Source of the DNA: Peptostreptococcus sp.
GTDB lineage: Bacteria > Bacillota > Clostridia > Peptostreptococcales > Peptostreptococcaceae
Length of the DNA: 15,400 nucleotides
Assembly: GCA_020025095.1 (NCBI GenBank)
Contig: JAHHSS010000031.1
Location: 1-15,400, forward strand
Direction: 5' to 3'
Positions 1 through 8,785 of this stretch are shown here, one piece after another (positions within the stretch are counted from its first letter, which is position 1; every line of letters begins with the position of its first letter). The notes beneath the pieces are model-generated. The model did no database searches and was not told the origin of the DNA. It was given only the letters and a program-made list of their open reading frames with translations. The position numbers were made by a program, and so were the translations under genes.

Positions 1-1186
1 ACATATTATTTTGACTTTTTTTTTCTTCAATTCTTTTCTTTTTCCATTTATATCCAGGATGTTCTTTTTTAAATTTTCTATTTTTATAAACACCAATAGT
101 TAAAAATGGTATTATAATAGCAAAAATTCCCAAATATCCACAATATCCATATCCGTATTTAACAATATTATCAAGTCCGGTTAAAGATAATAATATTGCT
201 ATTACCATTATCGCAAAAGAAATAAATGCTCTTCTTAATTTCTTTTCTTTTATAAACATTAGCTTTTTATAATCTTCAAATCTATTTACCATACCAAATA
301 TAGTTGTAACACCTGTAGATATTAAACATAAGAACAATGATATTTGATAAGCAAATTTCATTAAATTACTACCTATATTCTTTGCTACATATAGCGTTGG
401 AAGAGTAGATTCTCCTGCCGCTGTAAATTCTTTATACCATCCAAGTAACATTATAATAGCTAAACCAAGTGCAACTACATTCATTATAAAGGCAAGCCCC
501 ATAGCTGCAGTAGCTTCTTTGTCATCTCTCAATAGTTCTCTTGAACTAGCAGTTACTGCTGGTATTACTACGGATTGGAACCCTGCATATGTAAATATCA
601 TTATGAATGGAGTTATATTTCCATTTCCCCAAGTTTCTTTTGTGGCAAATATATTTGCAATCTCTGGAACTCTTAATTTTATGCCTGCTGTGAATATTAT
701 AATAGAGCATATTAGAATTATAATCGCCATTATTCCTGATACGCTTGACACAACAACAGCTCCAAATATTGTCAAGAATAGCAATACCAAACCTACTATA
801 AAAACTGCTAAAACATATGGTACTCCAACACTTTCAAATACACTAGCTGCACCAGCTATAACAGCTCCAACAGCTATTATTACCATAAAATAATAATATA
901 TTTCCCAAAGTATTTCTAGTTTTATATATGGTCTCCATAGCTCTTGAAATAGATCTTTATAATTTTCACATTCATTATTATTGTACATTATGATTGCTTC
1001 TCTTAAAGTTACTGTCAAAACTAACATTGTTAATGTACCTGTGATCGGAGCTAGCCAACCATATTTCACAAAATATTGAGTCACTTGATTTCCTGTAGCA
1101 AAACCTCCACCTGCATGTGAACCAAATAGAACCCCTGCTACACCTAGAAGTGCTCCAAACGAACCTAACTTTATTACCTTTTTCAA
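1..1186 (-). CDS. YkvI-family integral membrane protein, putative transporter (partial, 3' end outside window)
   Basis: This frame stays open from a TTG codon at 1184-1186 to the window edge, giving at least 395 residues without a stop. The start is chosen because a GTGAGGG Shine-Dalgarno stretch lies six bases upstream; a GTG at 1199 opens a different frame that soon ends. The protein is highly hydrophobic, with about ten likely membrane segments. The N-terminal motif GGGFATGNQ (residues 26-34) resembles the GAGFASGQE signature of the YkvI family (COG3949), which is related to the LeuT-fold amino acid transporters. The tail is lysine- and arginine-rich and probably cytoplasmic, so the missing end is likely short. 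It lies 161 bases downstream of brnQ on the same strand. The substrate is unknown. A role in amino acid or fermentation-acid transport is inferred only from the fold and neighbours. Confidence 0.8.
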   Translation of the reverse strand, partial: MKKVIKLGSFGALLGVAGVLFGSHAGGGFATGNQVTQYFVKYGWLAPITGTLTMLVLTVTLREAIIMYNNNECENYKDLFQELWRPYIKLEILWEIYYYFMVIIAVGAVIAGAASVFESVGVPYVLAVFIVGLVLLFLTIFGAVVVSSVSGIMAIIILICSIIIFTAGIKLRVPEIANIFATKETWGNGNITPFIMIFTYAGFQSVVIPAVTASSRELLRDDKEATAAMGLAFIMNVVALGLAIIMLLGWYKEFTAAGESTLPTLYVAKNIGSNLMKFAYQISLFLCLISTGVTTIFGMVNRFEDYKKLMFIKEKKLRRAFISFAIMVIAILLSLTGLDNIVKYGYGYCGYLGIFAIIIPFLTIGVYKNRKFKKEHPGYKWKKKRIEEKKSQNNM

Positions 1187-1347
1187 AACAATCCCTCACT
1201 TGTTATAAAATTTTTTATTATTTTCTTAATTTTCTGTTTTTTGTTCGTGAAGAAAATTACTTTCTCCTAAAATATTTATCACACTATCCCTACTGTATGT
1301 ATTAAAAGTGCTTATATTCGATACACCTTGCTTAACTCAGTCAATAT

Positions 1348-2694
1348 CTAATCAATAGTTTCTATATTCTCTACTGTTTCTTCAATATAATTTATATCCT
1401 CATTATTTTTCTTCGATAATATAAGACCTATAGCAACCGAAATAAACACAGGAACAACCCATTCAAAACTTAAGCTAGAAAACGGAAATTTTGAAACTAA
1501 ATCAATTATCGTTTTATTTCCCACAAGTCCACTTACAACTACTGTAAAATTAAAAATTAAACTTGTAGCTGTTGCTATTCTAAAAACTAATCTATCTTTT
1601 ATCTTTTTACTGAATAAACCTAAAATAACTAGTGTTAATGCTACTGGATACACCACCAACAATATAGGGAGTGCAAATTTTAGTATTTGAGTAACACCTA
1701 AATTAGAAACTATTGCGCTTAAAATACATACTATTAATACAACTTTTTCATAACTAAATTTATTTTTGCTTAATCTACTAAAGAATAATCCACAAGATGA
1801 CGTAACACCTATAGCAGTTGTTAGGCATGTCAATGTAATCATTATTGCAAGCAAAATTTTACCTAAATTTCCCATCAATCCATGTGTAATTGCAACCAAA
1901 AGAGCTGTTGAATCTATGTCTGCACCATACTTTGATGATACAGTAGCTCCTAAATATGCTAATCCTCCATAAACTAGCAACATACCTATTACAGTAACTA
2001 CACCCGCTGTTATAGCTGCCCGTACCTTTATCCTTTCATCCTTATATCCTCTGTCTACAAGTGAAGCAATTATTACACTTGCAAATACAAATGCTCCTAA
2101 GGAATCGAGTGTTTGGTATCCTTCCTTTATTCCTCTTGAAAATAATCCTCCCTCAATCAGAACTCTATTACTAATTTCACCCAAAGGAGATATACTACCC
2201 TTAATTATCAAAATAGCTAATGATATCAATAAAACCGGTGTTAAATACTGTCCTACTATATCTACGACCTTTGCTGGTTTTATTGTCAGAGCTAGTACAA
2301 TTGCAAAAAATATTACCGAGAAAATTATTCTATCAAATCCCGATCCTATTGTTGGTAAAATTGCAACTTCATATGTAGTTGCTGCAGTTCTTGGAACTGC
2401 TATCAGTGGACCAATACAAATTACTATTACAGATCCCATAATTTTTGAAAATCTTTTTCCAACTATATCAAATAGTGCATCCATTTCACCATTAAACTTA
2501 GTCAGAGAAATAATTACTAATAGAGACAAACACGCATCAGCAAACAGAAATCCCAAAAAAGTTATCCACCATTTACTACCAGAAACAACTCCTAAATATG
2601 GTGGAAATATCAGATTTCCTGCACCAAAAAACATTGCAAATAACGCAGAACCTACTACGAACACATCTTTTACTCTGATTTTTTTGTAATCCAC
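1348..2694 (-). CDS. brnQ: Branched-chain amino acid:cation symporter BrnQ (LIVCS family)
   Basis: A 448-residue membrane carrier that takes up leucine, isoleucine and valine with Na+ or H+. The length matches the family (about 430-450) and the protein is almost wholly hydrophobic, with about 12 predicted membrane segments. The N-terminal stretch containing GSALFAMFFGAGNLIFPP (from residue 16) is the characteristic BrnQ signature. The start is GTG at 2692-2694, supported by AAGGAG eight bases upstream. It follows the hadI gene by 105 bases, but a strong terminator sits between them, ending only about 28 bases before the start codon. Its presence directly after a 2-hydroxyacyl-CoA dehydratase operon suggests that it feeds leucine into that pathway; this is inference from context. 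Confidence 0.93.
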   Translation of the reverse strand: MDYKKIRVKDVFVVGSALFAMFFGAGNLIFPPYLGVVSGSKWWITFLGFLFADACLSLLVIISLTKFNGEMDALFDIVGKRFSKIMGSVIVICIGPLIAVPRTAATTYEVAILPTIGSGFDRIIFSVIFFAIVLALTIKPAKVVDIVGQYLTPVLLISLAILIIKGSISPLGEISNRVLIEGGLFSRGIKEGYQTLDSLGAFVFASVIIASLVDRGYKDERIKVRAAITAGVVTVIGMLLVYGGLAYLGATVSSKYGADIDSTALLVAITHGLMGNLGKILLAIMITLTCLTTAIGVTSSCGLFFSRLSKNKFSYEKVVLIVCILSAIVSNLGVTQILKFALPILLVVYPVALTLVILGLFSKKIKDRLVFRIATATSLIFNFTVVVSGLVGNKTIIDLVSKFPFSSLSFEWVVPVFISVAIGLILSKKNNEDINYIEETVENIETID

Positions 2695-2721
2695 TTTTAA
2701 TTCTCCTTATTATAATAAATA

Positions 2722-2757
2722 AAAAGGGCACAGCAATCAATTAGACTGTGCCCTTTT
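2722..2757 (-). terminator. Rho-independent terminator after the had operon
   Basis: A perfect 12-base-pair stem (AAAAGGGCACAG paired with CTGTGCCCTTTT) encloses a 12-base loop. On the minus strand it continues into TTTTTATTTATT. It lies 42 bases after the hadI stop and about 12 bases before the brnQ ribosome binding site. The flanking A and T runs mean that it could work on either strand, but no plus-strand gene approaches it. Confidence 0.9.
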
Positions 2758-2799
2758 ACAAGTAGTTTCAGCAAGATTGTTGTTTAAACATCAATAAAT

Positions 2800-3579
2800 T
2801 TATTTATCACCTAACATGTCAACTGCACTTAAAGCCGCTCCAATTGCACCTGTCAACTGCGCCTTATCAGGAACAATCACTTCTTTTCCAAGTACATCAT
2901 TCATAGCCCTAACTATTCCAGAGTTTGTCGCAACGCCTCCAACTAAAACAATGTGCTCTTTTAATCCGATTCTTTTGGCTAGACTTGAAACTCTCTTTGC
3001 AACAGAATCATGTACTCCTGCTACAATATTCTCTATAGAAACACCTTCAGATAAGTTAGATATAACTTCTGATTCTGCAAATACTGTACAGGTACTACTT
3101 ATCATTATATGTTTATCAGATTTTTTATCTAATTCACCCAAATTGGATATATCTGTTTCAAGAATATTTGACATAACCTCTAAAAACCTTCCAGTACCGG
3201 CAGCACACTTATCATTCATAACAAAACTCTCAAGTTTGCCATTTTCATCAATTTTAAGAGCTTTAGCATCTTGTCCACCAATATCTATAATTGTTCTTAC
3301 ACTTGGTATCAAATGAACAGCACCTTTTGCGTGACAACTGAGTTCACTGATTTGCTTATCAGCACCTTGATATTTCATTCTTCCATATCCAGTTACGACT
3401 ACTTTATCAAAATCAGAAATCTCCATACCAGTCACTTCAAAAATCTTTTGGTTCAATTTTTGAGGTCCACTTGTTCCTGTTCCATATGGTATTATAATAG
3501 AGTCTATAATATTTAGATTTTCATCCATTATAACTCCTTTAGATGTTGTAGATCCTATATCTACCCCTAACACTTTCAT
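2800..3579 (-). CDS. hadI: 2-hydroxyacyl-CoA dehydratase activator HadI (ATP-driven electron transfer, ASKHA fold)
   Basis: A 259-residue activator of the HgdC/HadI/FldI family. The homodimer holds one [4Fe-4S] cluster between its subunits and uses ATP hydrolysis to push a single low-potential electron into the HadBC dehydratase. The phosphate-binding motif GVDIGSTTSKG is at residues 5-15, a second nucleotide-binding motif DIGGQDAK is at 99-106, and VGGVATN at 213-219 is the adenosine-side loop. The two cluster cysteines of the family are C125 (in KCAAGTGRF) and C164 (in SSTCTVFAESE). The length is normal. The start ATG has AAAGGAG upstream. It is the last gene before the terminator, 23 bases after ldhA, whereas in Clostridioides difficile hadI lies between hadA and hadB. 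Confidence 0.95.
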   Translation of the reverse strand: MKVLGVDIGSTTSKGVIMDENLNIIDSIIIPYGTGTSGPQKLNQKIFEVTGMEISDFDKVVVTGYGRMKYQGADKQISELSCHAKGAVHLIPSVRTIIDIGGQDAKALKIDENGKLESFVMNDKCAAGTGRFLEVMSNILETDISNLGELDKKSDKHIMISSTCTVFAESEVISNLSEGVSIENIVAGVHDSVAKRVSSLAKRIGLKEHIVLVGGVATNSGIVRAMNDVLGKEVIVPDKAQLTGAIGAALSAVDMLGDK

Positions 3580-3602
3580 CCTGCTACACTCCTTTAAAAC
3601 TA

Positions 3603-4598
3603 TTAATTCATGCCATTTACAACTTCACCAGTCTCAATATGAGTTTTTATATTGTCAAGAGAAGTGCTGACTAAATTATCAACTGCTGTTTCTGTGAAGA
3701 AAGCAAAATGTCCTGTCAAGTTTACATCATCTCTAGTCATAAGATTAGTAACTGGTGAATCTTCTAACTTTTCTTTATCTATTTCCTGATTAACATATAG
3801 CGTTTCACACTCTAAAACATCAAGACCAGCCGCCTTTATATGTCCAGAATCTAATTCAGCTAATAAGGCTTCTGTATCAACTAATGCTCCTCTTCCTGTA
3901 TTTATAAATATAGCTCCATCTTTCATAAATTTTATATTATCTTTATCTATTAAATGATATGTATCTTTTGTCAACGGAAGATGTAGAGAAACTACATCTG
4001 ACTCTGATAAAAGAGTTTCTAAATCTGGAACATACTCTAATACACCTTCTGCCTCAGGATTTTTATATACATCATAACCTATTACCTTGGCACCAAGTCC
4101 ATTAAACAACTTCGCAGCTGTAAAACCTATTCGACCTGTACCTATTATTCCTACTACACAATTTCGTATTTCTTTTGCTATAACTTTCTTTTCCCACTTA
4201 AAATTACCTGTGGCTTGTGCAGCTTTTATTTGATTAATATTTCTTAAAAGCATCATCGTATGAGTAACTACAAATTCTGCTATGGCATTAGGAGAGTATT
4301 GTGGAACATTTGTAATACTTATTCCATACTTTTTTGCCAAATCTAAATCAAACATATCTACTCCTGCTGTTCGAGAAGATATTTGCTTAACGCCATTTTC
4401 CTTCAATTTTCTATATATATCTTCATCCTTAACTTCAATTACTTGTTGAGTAGTTACTCCATCATATCCCTTTGCCTTATCAACAGAATCAGCTGTCAAT
4501 AGTCCATACTCTATATCAACACAAATATCATTATTTTTTGCCCAATTCCTAACTGCATCCTCTTCGTACTCTTGAACATGATAAGCTAATATTTTCAT
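3603..4598 (-). CDS. ldhA: (R)-2-hydroxyacid dehydrogenase, NAD-dependent (LdhA type, D-lactate dehydrogenase family)
   Basis: A 331-residue cytoplasmic enzyme of the D-2-hydroxyacid dehydrogenase family. It would reduce the 2-oxo acid from transamination (2-oxoisocaproate if the substrate is leucine) to the (R)-2-hydroxy acid with NADH. The Rossmann motif VGIIGTGRIG spans residues 149-158, with D176 at the end of the next strand giving NAD rather than NADP preference. By comparison with the Lactobacillus D-LDH residues Arg235, Glu264 and His296, the catalytic triad is R236 (NTGRGALVD), E265 and H297 (TGHFAFF). The start ATG has TAGGAGAT upstream. It lies 31 bases after etfA and 23 bases before hadI, at the distal end of the operon; in C. 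difficile ldhA is the first gene. The exact 2-oxo acid cannot be read from the sequence. Confidence 0.92.
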   Translation of the reverse strand: MKILAYHVQEYEEDAVRNWAKNNDICVDIEYGLLTADSVDKAKGYDGVTTQQVIEVKDEDIYRKLKENGVKQISSRTAGVDMFDLDLAKKYGISITNVPQYSPNAIAEFVVTHTMMLLRNINQIKAAQATGNFKWEKKVIAKEIRNCVVGIIGTGRIGFTAAKLFNGLGAKVIGYDVYKNPEAEGVLEYVPDLETLLSESDVVSLHLPLTKDTYHLIDKDNIKFMKDGAIFINTGRGALVDTEALLAELDSGHIKAAGLDVLECETLYVNQEIDKEKLEDSPVTNLMTRDDVNLTGHFAFFTETAVDNLVSTSLDNIKTHIETGEVVNGMN

Positions 4599-4629
4599 AT
4601 CAATCTCCTATAAACATAAATTAAAACTC

Positions 4630-5646
4630 TTAATTATCCTCAATGCTATCTAATTCTTCTATTATCTGAGGAATTATATCATAAAGATCTCCTACTAAAC
4701 CATAATCTGCTACTTTAAATATAGGTGCATCAGGATTTTTATTTATTGCAACTATTGTATCAGATTCTGTCATACCAGCTAAATGCTGTATTGCACCTGA
4801 TATTCCACAAGCAATATAAAGCTTTGGTTTAACTGTTGTTCCGGTCTGCCCTACTTGATGCGAGTGATCTATCCAACCTGCATCAACAGCTGCCCTAGAA
4901 GCTCCTACTACGCCATTTAGTTTTTCAGCCAACTTCTCGATAAGCTTGAATCCTTCTTGAGTTCCAAGTCCTATACCTCCTGAAACTATAACTTCAGCAT
5001 CTGTAAGAGATACTAAATCCTTTCCAGATTCAACTATTTCTTTGACTTTTGTCCTAATATCAGATTCTTTAAGATCTAATTCAACCATTACTAATTCACC
5101 CTTCTTAGATGAATCCTTTATTGCTTTATCCATTACTCCAGGTCTTACTGTTGACATTTGCGGTCTATTATCTGGGCATATTATAGTTGCCATTATATTT
5201 CCACCAAATGCTGGTCTAGTCTGTTTTATTTTTCCATCCTCTTCATCTATTTCTAACTTCGTACAATCAGCTGTTAATCCCGTATTCAACCTTGATGCTA
5301 TTCTCGGAGCCATATCTCTACCTATATGAGTTGCTCCTATAAGAAATATTTCCGGCTTATACTTCTCTATTGCATCACAAATAACTTTAGAATATCCATC
5401 TGTTGTATAGTTTTCAAGCTTGCTATCTTTACAGAAATAAACAGTTTCAGCACCGTAAGAATAAAGTTCATCCACTAAATATTCTACTTCATTTCCTACT
5501 AGTATCGCATTTAATTTTATGCCTTTTACATTTGCAAGCTTTCTACCTTCTCCTAGTAATTCTATAACAACTGGAGCAAGCTTTCCTTGTCTCTGTTCAG
5601 CATACACCCATATATCTTTGTACTTTGAAATATCTACTTTTTCCAT
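4630..5646 (-). CDS. etfA: Electron transfer flavoprotein alpha subunit EtfA
   Basis: A 338-residue EtfA subunit that pairs with EtfB and carries electrons to or from AcdB. The C-terminal FAD-binding domain shows VSGGIGLG (221-228), GASRAAVDAGW (248-258), a QVGQTGTTVKPK stretch (264-275), GISGAIQH (281-288) and INKNPDAPIF (301-310), all family signatures. There is no extra N-terminal ferredoxin domain. ETFs partnered with clostridial acyl-CoA dehydrogenases of this kind commonly bifurcate, oxidising NADH and passing electrons to both the enoyl-CoA and ferredoxin; that activity is inferred from context. AGGAGAGG lies six bases before the ATG. The gap to etfB is 17 bases. Confidence 0.95.
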   Translation of the reverse strand: MEKVDISKYKDIWVYAEQRQGKLAPVVIELLGEGRKLANVKGIKLNAILVGNEVEYLVDELYSYGAETVYFCKDSKLENYTTDGYSKVICDAIEKYKPEIFLIGATHIGRDMAPRIASRLNTGLTADCTKLEIDEEDGKIKQTRPAFGGNIMATIICPDNRPQMSTVRPGVMDKAIKDSSKKGELVMVELDLKESDIRTKVKEIVESGKDLVSLTDAEVIVSGGIGLGTQEGFKLIEKLAEKLNGVVGASRAAVDAGWIDHSHQVGQTGTTVKPKLYIACGISGAIQHLAGMTESDTIVAINKNPDAPIFKVADYGLVGDLYDIIPQIIEELDSIEDN

Positions 5647-5663
5647 ATCTAACCTCTCCTAAT

Positions 5664-6449
5664 TTATATTATATGTTTCTCTCTAAGCTTTTCTACTAGA
5701 CTATGTGAGATTTCCTCAACCGTACCATTAAGAATTTTTCCCTGGCCTTTAACTTCAGGTGTAAATGATCTATACACTCTTGTAGGAGAAGCTTTTAACC
5801 CTACTTCTGATGCAGTTATATCTACATCATTTATAGTCAATATTGGAATTTCTTTTTTACAAGCTTCAAATATCTTATCTATATACATATGTCTTGGCTC
5901 ATTTAATTCCTTAACAGCTGTCAATAAAGCTGGCATCTGAAGTTCTATTTTTTCAAATCCATTCTCTAATGCTCTTTCTACATTTAAAGTATTTCCATCA
6001 ATGTCCAATTTTTGAACATAAGTTACTTGAGGAATACCTAGTTTCTCAGCTATCTGAGGTCCAACCTGAGCTGTATCACCATCTATTGCCTGTCTACCAG
6101 ATAGTATAAGATCATAGTCTCCTATCTTTCTTATAGCCGCAGCCAAAGCATTTGAAGTTGCCCAAGTGTCTGATCCTCCAAAGGCTCTATCACTTAGTAA
6201 TATTGCCTCATCAGCACCCATCGCTAAACATTCTCTCAACATTTCTTTTGCCTGTGGAGGTCCCATTGAAATTACTGTTACTGTACAATCCTTATAGATA
6301 TCTTTTAATCTTAATGCTTCTTCTAGTGCGTTAGCATCATCCGGATTAAGTATACTTGGAACTCCTTCTCTTATCAGTGTATTTGTCTTTTTATCTATTT
6401 TTACCTCAGTTGTATCAGGTACCTGTTTTGCACATACTATAATTCTCAA
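5664..6449 (-). CDS. etfB: Electron transfer flavoprotein beta subunit EtfB
   Basis: A 261-residue EtfB subunit of normal length. The N-terminal strand MRIIVCAKQVPDT and the family motif SGRQAIDGDTAQVGP (117-131) identify it, and ALLTAVKELNEPR (174-186) is a further conserved block. In bifurcating ETFs this subunit holds the second FAD and receives hydride from NADH. The only start in the right place is TTG (6447-6449), preceded by a weak site (AGGATGGTG), unlike the strong sites of the other operon genes. It lies 21 bases after acdB and 17 bases before etfA, so translation may depend partly on coupling to acdB. It should form a complex with EtfA and AcdB. Confidence 0.95.
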   Translation of the reverse strand: MRIIVCAKQVPDTTEVKIDKKTNTLIREGVPSILNPDDANALEEALRLKDIYKDCTVTVISMGPPQAKEMLRECLAMGADEAILLSDRAFGGSDTWATSNALAAAIRKIGDYDLILSGRQAIDGDTAQVGPQIAEKLGIPQVTYVQKLDIDGNTLNVERALENGFEKIELQMPALLTAVKELNEPRHMYIDKIFEACKKEIPILTINDVDITASEVGLKASPTRVYRSFTPEVKGQGKILNGTVEEISHSLVEKLREKHII

Positions 6450-6470
6450 AATCTACACCATCCTATCTAT

Positions 6471-7616
6471 TTATTTTATTACATGAGCTGCTATAACCAT
6501 CTGCTGAACCTGAGAAGTTCCTTCATAGATTGGAAGAATTCTTGCATCTCTGTATATTCTTTCAATTCTATAATCCTTAACATATCCATATCCACCATGA
6601 AGCTGAAGAGCCTTATATGCAACTTCATTTGCAACTTCCGCTGCATAATACTTCGCCATTGAAGATGCTAATCCCGGATTCTTGCCTGAATCTTTATCCA
6701 TAGCTGCACTATATACTAACAATCTTGCAGCCTCAACCTTTGTAGCCATTTCTGCTATTGTAAATTGAGTATTTTGGAATTTAGCTATCGGCTTTCCAAA
6801 CTGAACTCTCTCTTGAGTATATTTTATAGCCTCATCTAAAGCTGACTGTGCTACTCCTACAGCCTGTGCTGCTACTCCTATTCTTCCTGACTCAAGAGTA
6901 TTCATCATTACTTTAAATCCAGCACCTAGTTTTCCTAACATGTTTTCTTTTGGAACTTTTACGTCATTAAATATTAAATCAGATGTTCTTGTTCCTCTTA
7001 TACCCATCTTATTTTCATGAGCTCCACGAGTAACTCCATCCCACTTAGTTTCAACTATAAAAGTTGAAATACCTCCATGTGTTCCTTTACCTTTCTCAGT
7101 AACCGCAGAAACTATTGCAAAATCACAAAATGGTGCATTTGTTATCCAACATTTTCTTCCATTAAGTATATAGTAATCTCCATCTAACTCAGCTGTTGTA
7201 GCTGTTGCACCAGCATCAGAACCCGCACCAGGCTCAGTAAGACCGAAAGCACCAATTTGAGTTCCTAGTGCTAGAGGTTTTAAATATTTTTCTTTTTGTT
7301 CTGGTGTTCCAAAGTTTACAAGCGGTAAAGCTACCAAAGAAGCCCCCGCTGTTAAGAAAGTTCCTGAAGAACAATCTGCTCTAGATAATTCTTCCATTAT
7401 TATTGCATAAGACATATAGTCAGCACCAGCACCACCATATTCCTTAGGTACTATTACTGAATTATATTTATATCTAGCTAATTTTTTCATAAATTCTTCA
7501 GGCATTGGACGATTTTCTTGGTCCATTTCTTTTGCCAAATCTGTATCGTATAATTCTACCTGACAGAAATCCCTGATTGATTTTTTCACCATTTGATGTT
7601 CCAGTTTTAACTTCAT
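6471..7616 (-). CDS. acdB: Acyl-CoA dehydrogenase AcdB (2-enoyl-CoA reductase of the Stickland reductive branch)
   Basis: A 381-residue FAD acyl-CoA dehydrogenase. In this pathway it runs in reverse, reducing the 2-enoyl-CoA made by HadBC (isocaprenoyl-CoA if leucine-derived) to the saturated acyl-CoA, with electrons from EtfBA. Signatures in order are FGLTEPGAGSDAG (124-136, flavin and substrate binding), WITNAPFCDFAIV (157-169), ERVQFGKPI (269-277), QLHGGYGY (338-345) and YEGTSQVQQ (364-372). E365 is the expected catalytic base at the short-chain enzyme position. The length is typical. GGAGG upstream of the ATG supports the start. It lies 17 bases after hadC and 21 before etfB, the usual acdB-etfBA arrangement. 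Confidence 0.94.
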   Translation of the reverse strand: MKLKLEHQMVKKSIRDFCQVELYDTDLAKEMDQENRPMPEEFMKKLARYKYNSVIVPKEYGGAGADYMSYAIIMEELSRADCSSGTFLTAGASLVALPLVNFGTPEQKEKYLKPLALGTQIGAFGLTEPGAGSDAGATATTAELDGDYYILNGRKCWITNAPFCDFAIVSAVTEKGKGTHGGISTFIVETKWDGVTRGAHENKMGIRGTRTSDLIFNDVKVPKENMLGKLGAGFKVMMNTLESGRIGVAAQAVGVAQSALDEAIKYTQERVQFGKPIAKFQNTQFTIAEMATKVEAARLLVYSAAMDKDSGKNPGLASSMAKYYAAEVANEVAYKALQLHGGYGYVKDYRIERIYRDARILPIYEGTSQVQQMVIAAHVIK

Positions 7617-7633
7617 TTCATACCTCCAAAATA

Positions 7634-8761
7634 TTATACAAGCATTTCGGCAAATGTCTGTACTCTTGTTCTGATTTGTTCATTACTTCCAACCTGCTGT
7701 TCTATTTCTAGATACAAGTGTGGTATATCTGCATTTTTAAGGTCTTTCATCACTATTGGGTAATCGTATTCTTCTGGGTCACAGAACTTCATCATTGCAT
7801 AAATCACTCCATCAGCTCCGACTCTCTTGCAATTTTCAACTATCATTTTTCCTCTCTTCTTCTCAGGATCATATGCCAAAGTAGAACCCTCAACATCTCT
7901 CCACTGTAAAGCTAATCTTTCAAGGGCATTTTTACCTTCATCTGGTACTAATGTATTGAACTGAAGAGTTTCTTGAGCGAGATTGTCATAAATTACAGCA
8001 ATATTATTTTCTTCCAATAGCTTCAAAATTTCCTTATCATCAAATATTATTCCTGTAACCATTACTGTCTTACCATCAAATTTTTCTTCTGGCATTGACT
8101 TTAATTCTTCATTTAACTTATTTACTAAATTAATATGTTCTTCAACCTTCATAAATAACCCACTTCTAATAACTGCATTTCTTAAGTATGGTGTTATTGT
8201 ATTTAGATGTTTAGGCACTAATTCTATAAACTCTTGTATAACTTTTCTATGCTTATTATACACATCTATACTATTTTGAAGTGCTTCTTCTGTTATTTCA
8301 TGACCACAAATCTTTTCAAGTTTACTTTTTACACCCTCATATTCGGATACAAGATAATCAACTCCAGCTTGTATCTTTCTGTTTTGTGGATGAACAAATG
8401 CTATCATTTCCATTCCAGTAACCGCAGACTTATAATTTTGAGTCATTGTAATTAGAGAGTCACACATACATGGAATTATAGCAGCTGACATTCCTTCATA
8501 ACTTCCTTTAATTCCATACTCTAGTATTGCTTGCATTATTGAACATGCAAATGCTGGGAAATATTCTTTTGCCGCATCTATTTCAGTCTTTCCACCCCAA
8601 ACACCCATTGGTATCATTCCACTTGCATGTACTATCTCTGCTGGTGTATAAACTGGTAGTAATCCAATCACCTTTTTATTTTCATCTAAATATTGCTTCA
8701 TTAAATCTTTAGGATGATTTGAAGCATACTCTAATTTACCTAATATATCGTTAATAGTCAT
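7634..8761 (-). CDS. hadC: (R)-2-hydroxyacyl-CoA dehydratase, small/beta subunit HadC
   Basis: A 375-residue subunit of the HgdB/HadC/FldC type. With HadB it removes water from (R)-2-hydroxyacyl-CoA by a ketyl-radical mechanism after one-electron activation by HadI. Conserved cysteines that may ligate the [4Fe-4S] cluster are C73 (FACSIMQ), C98 and C100 (IPCMCDSL) and C327 (MKFCDPEEYDYP). The C-terminal block EIEQQVGSNEQIRTRVQTF (352-370) is strongly conserved in these beta subunits. The length equals that of known HadC proteins (about 375). GAGGAGG lies just upstream of the ATG. It is 24 bases after hadB and 17 before acdB. Leucine- and phenylalanine-specific versions cannot be told apart by eye. 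Confidence 0.94.
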   Translation of the reverse strand: MTINDILGKLEYASNHPKDLMKQYLDENKKVIGLLPVYTPAEIVHASGMIPMGVWGGKTEIDAAKEYFPAFACSIMQAILEYGIKGSYEGMSAAIIPCMCDSLITMTQNYKSAVTGMEMIAFVHPQNRKIQAGVDYLVSEYEGVKSKLEKICGHEITEEALQNSIDVYNKHRKVIQEFIELVPKHLNTITPYLRNAVIRSGLFMKVEEHINLVNKLNEELKSMPEEKFDGKTVMVTGIIFDDKEILKLLEENNIAVIYDNLAQETLQFNTLVPDEGKNALERLALQWRDVEGSTLAYDPEKKRGKMIVENCKRVGADGVIYAMMKFCDPEEYDYPIVMKDLKNADIPHLYLEIEQQVGSNEQIRTRVQTFAEMLV

Positions 8762-8785
8762 TTTATGGCCTCCTCAAAATTAAAA

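Noticed and set aside
519..893. A 124-codon plus-strand open frame opposite the YkvI-family gene
   Set aside because: It is the antisense shadow of a hydrophobic coding region, with threonine- and isoleucine-rich composition and no ribosome binding site. The same holds for the plus-strand frames opposite brnQ, hadI, etfA, hadC, hadB, hadA and the activator.
978..1199. A 73-codon minus-strand reading frame opening with GTG at 1199
   Set aside because: It overlaps the YkvI-family gene in another frame. Its product is rich in Cys, Arg, Ser and Trp with no membrane character, while the neighbouring frame gives a long, well-formed membrane protein with a good Shine-Dalgarno.
1320..1347. TTGACT with TCGAAT 17 bases later, a possible promoter for the YkvI-family gene
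   Set aside because: The -35 part is good but the -10 part is poor, and it overlaps the region just after the brnQ stop. Not strong enough to annotate.
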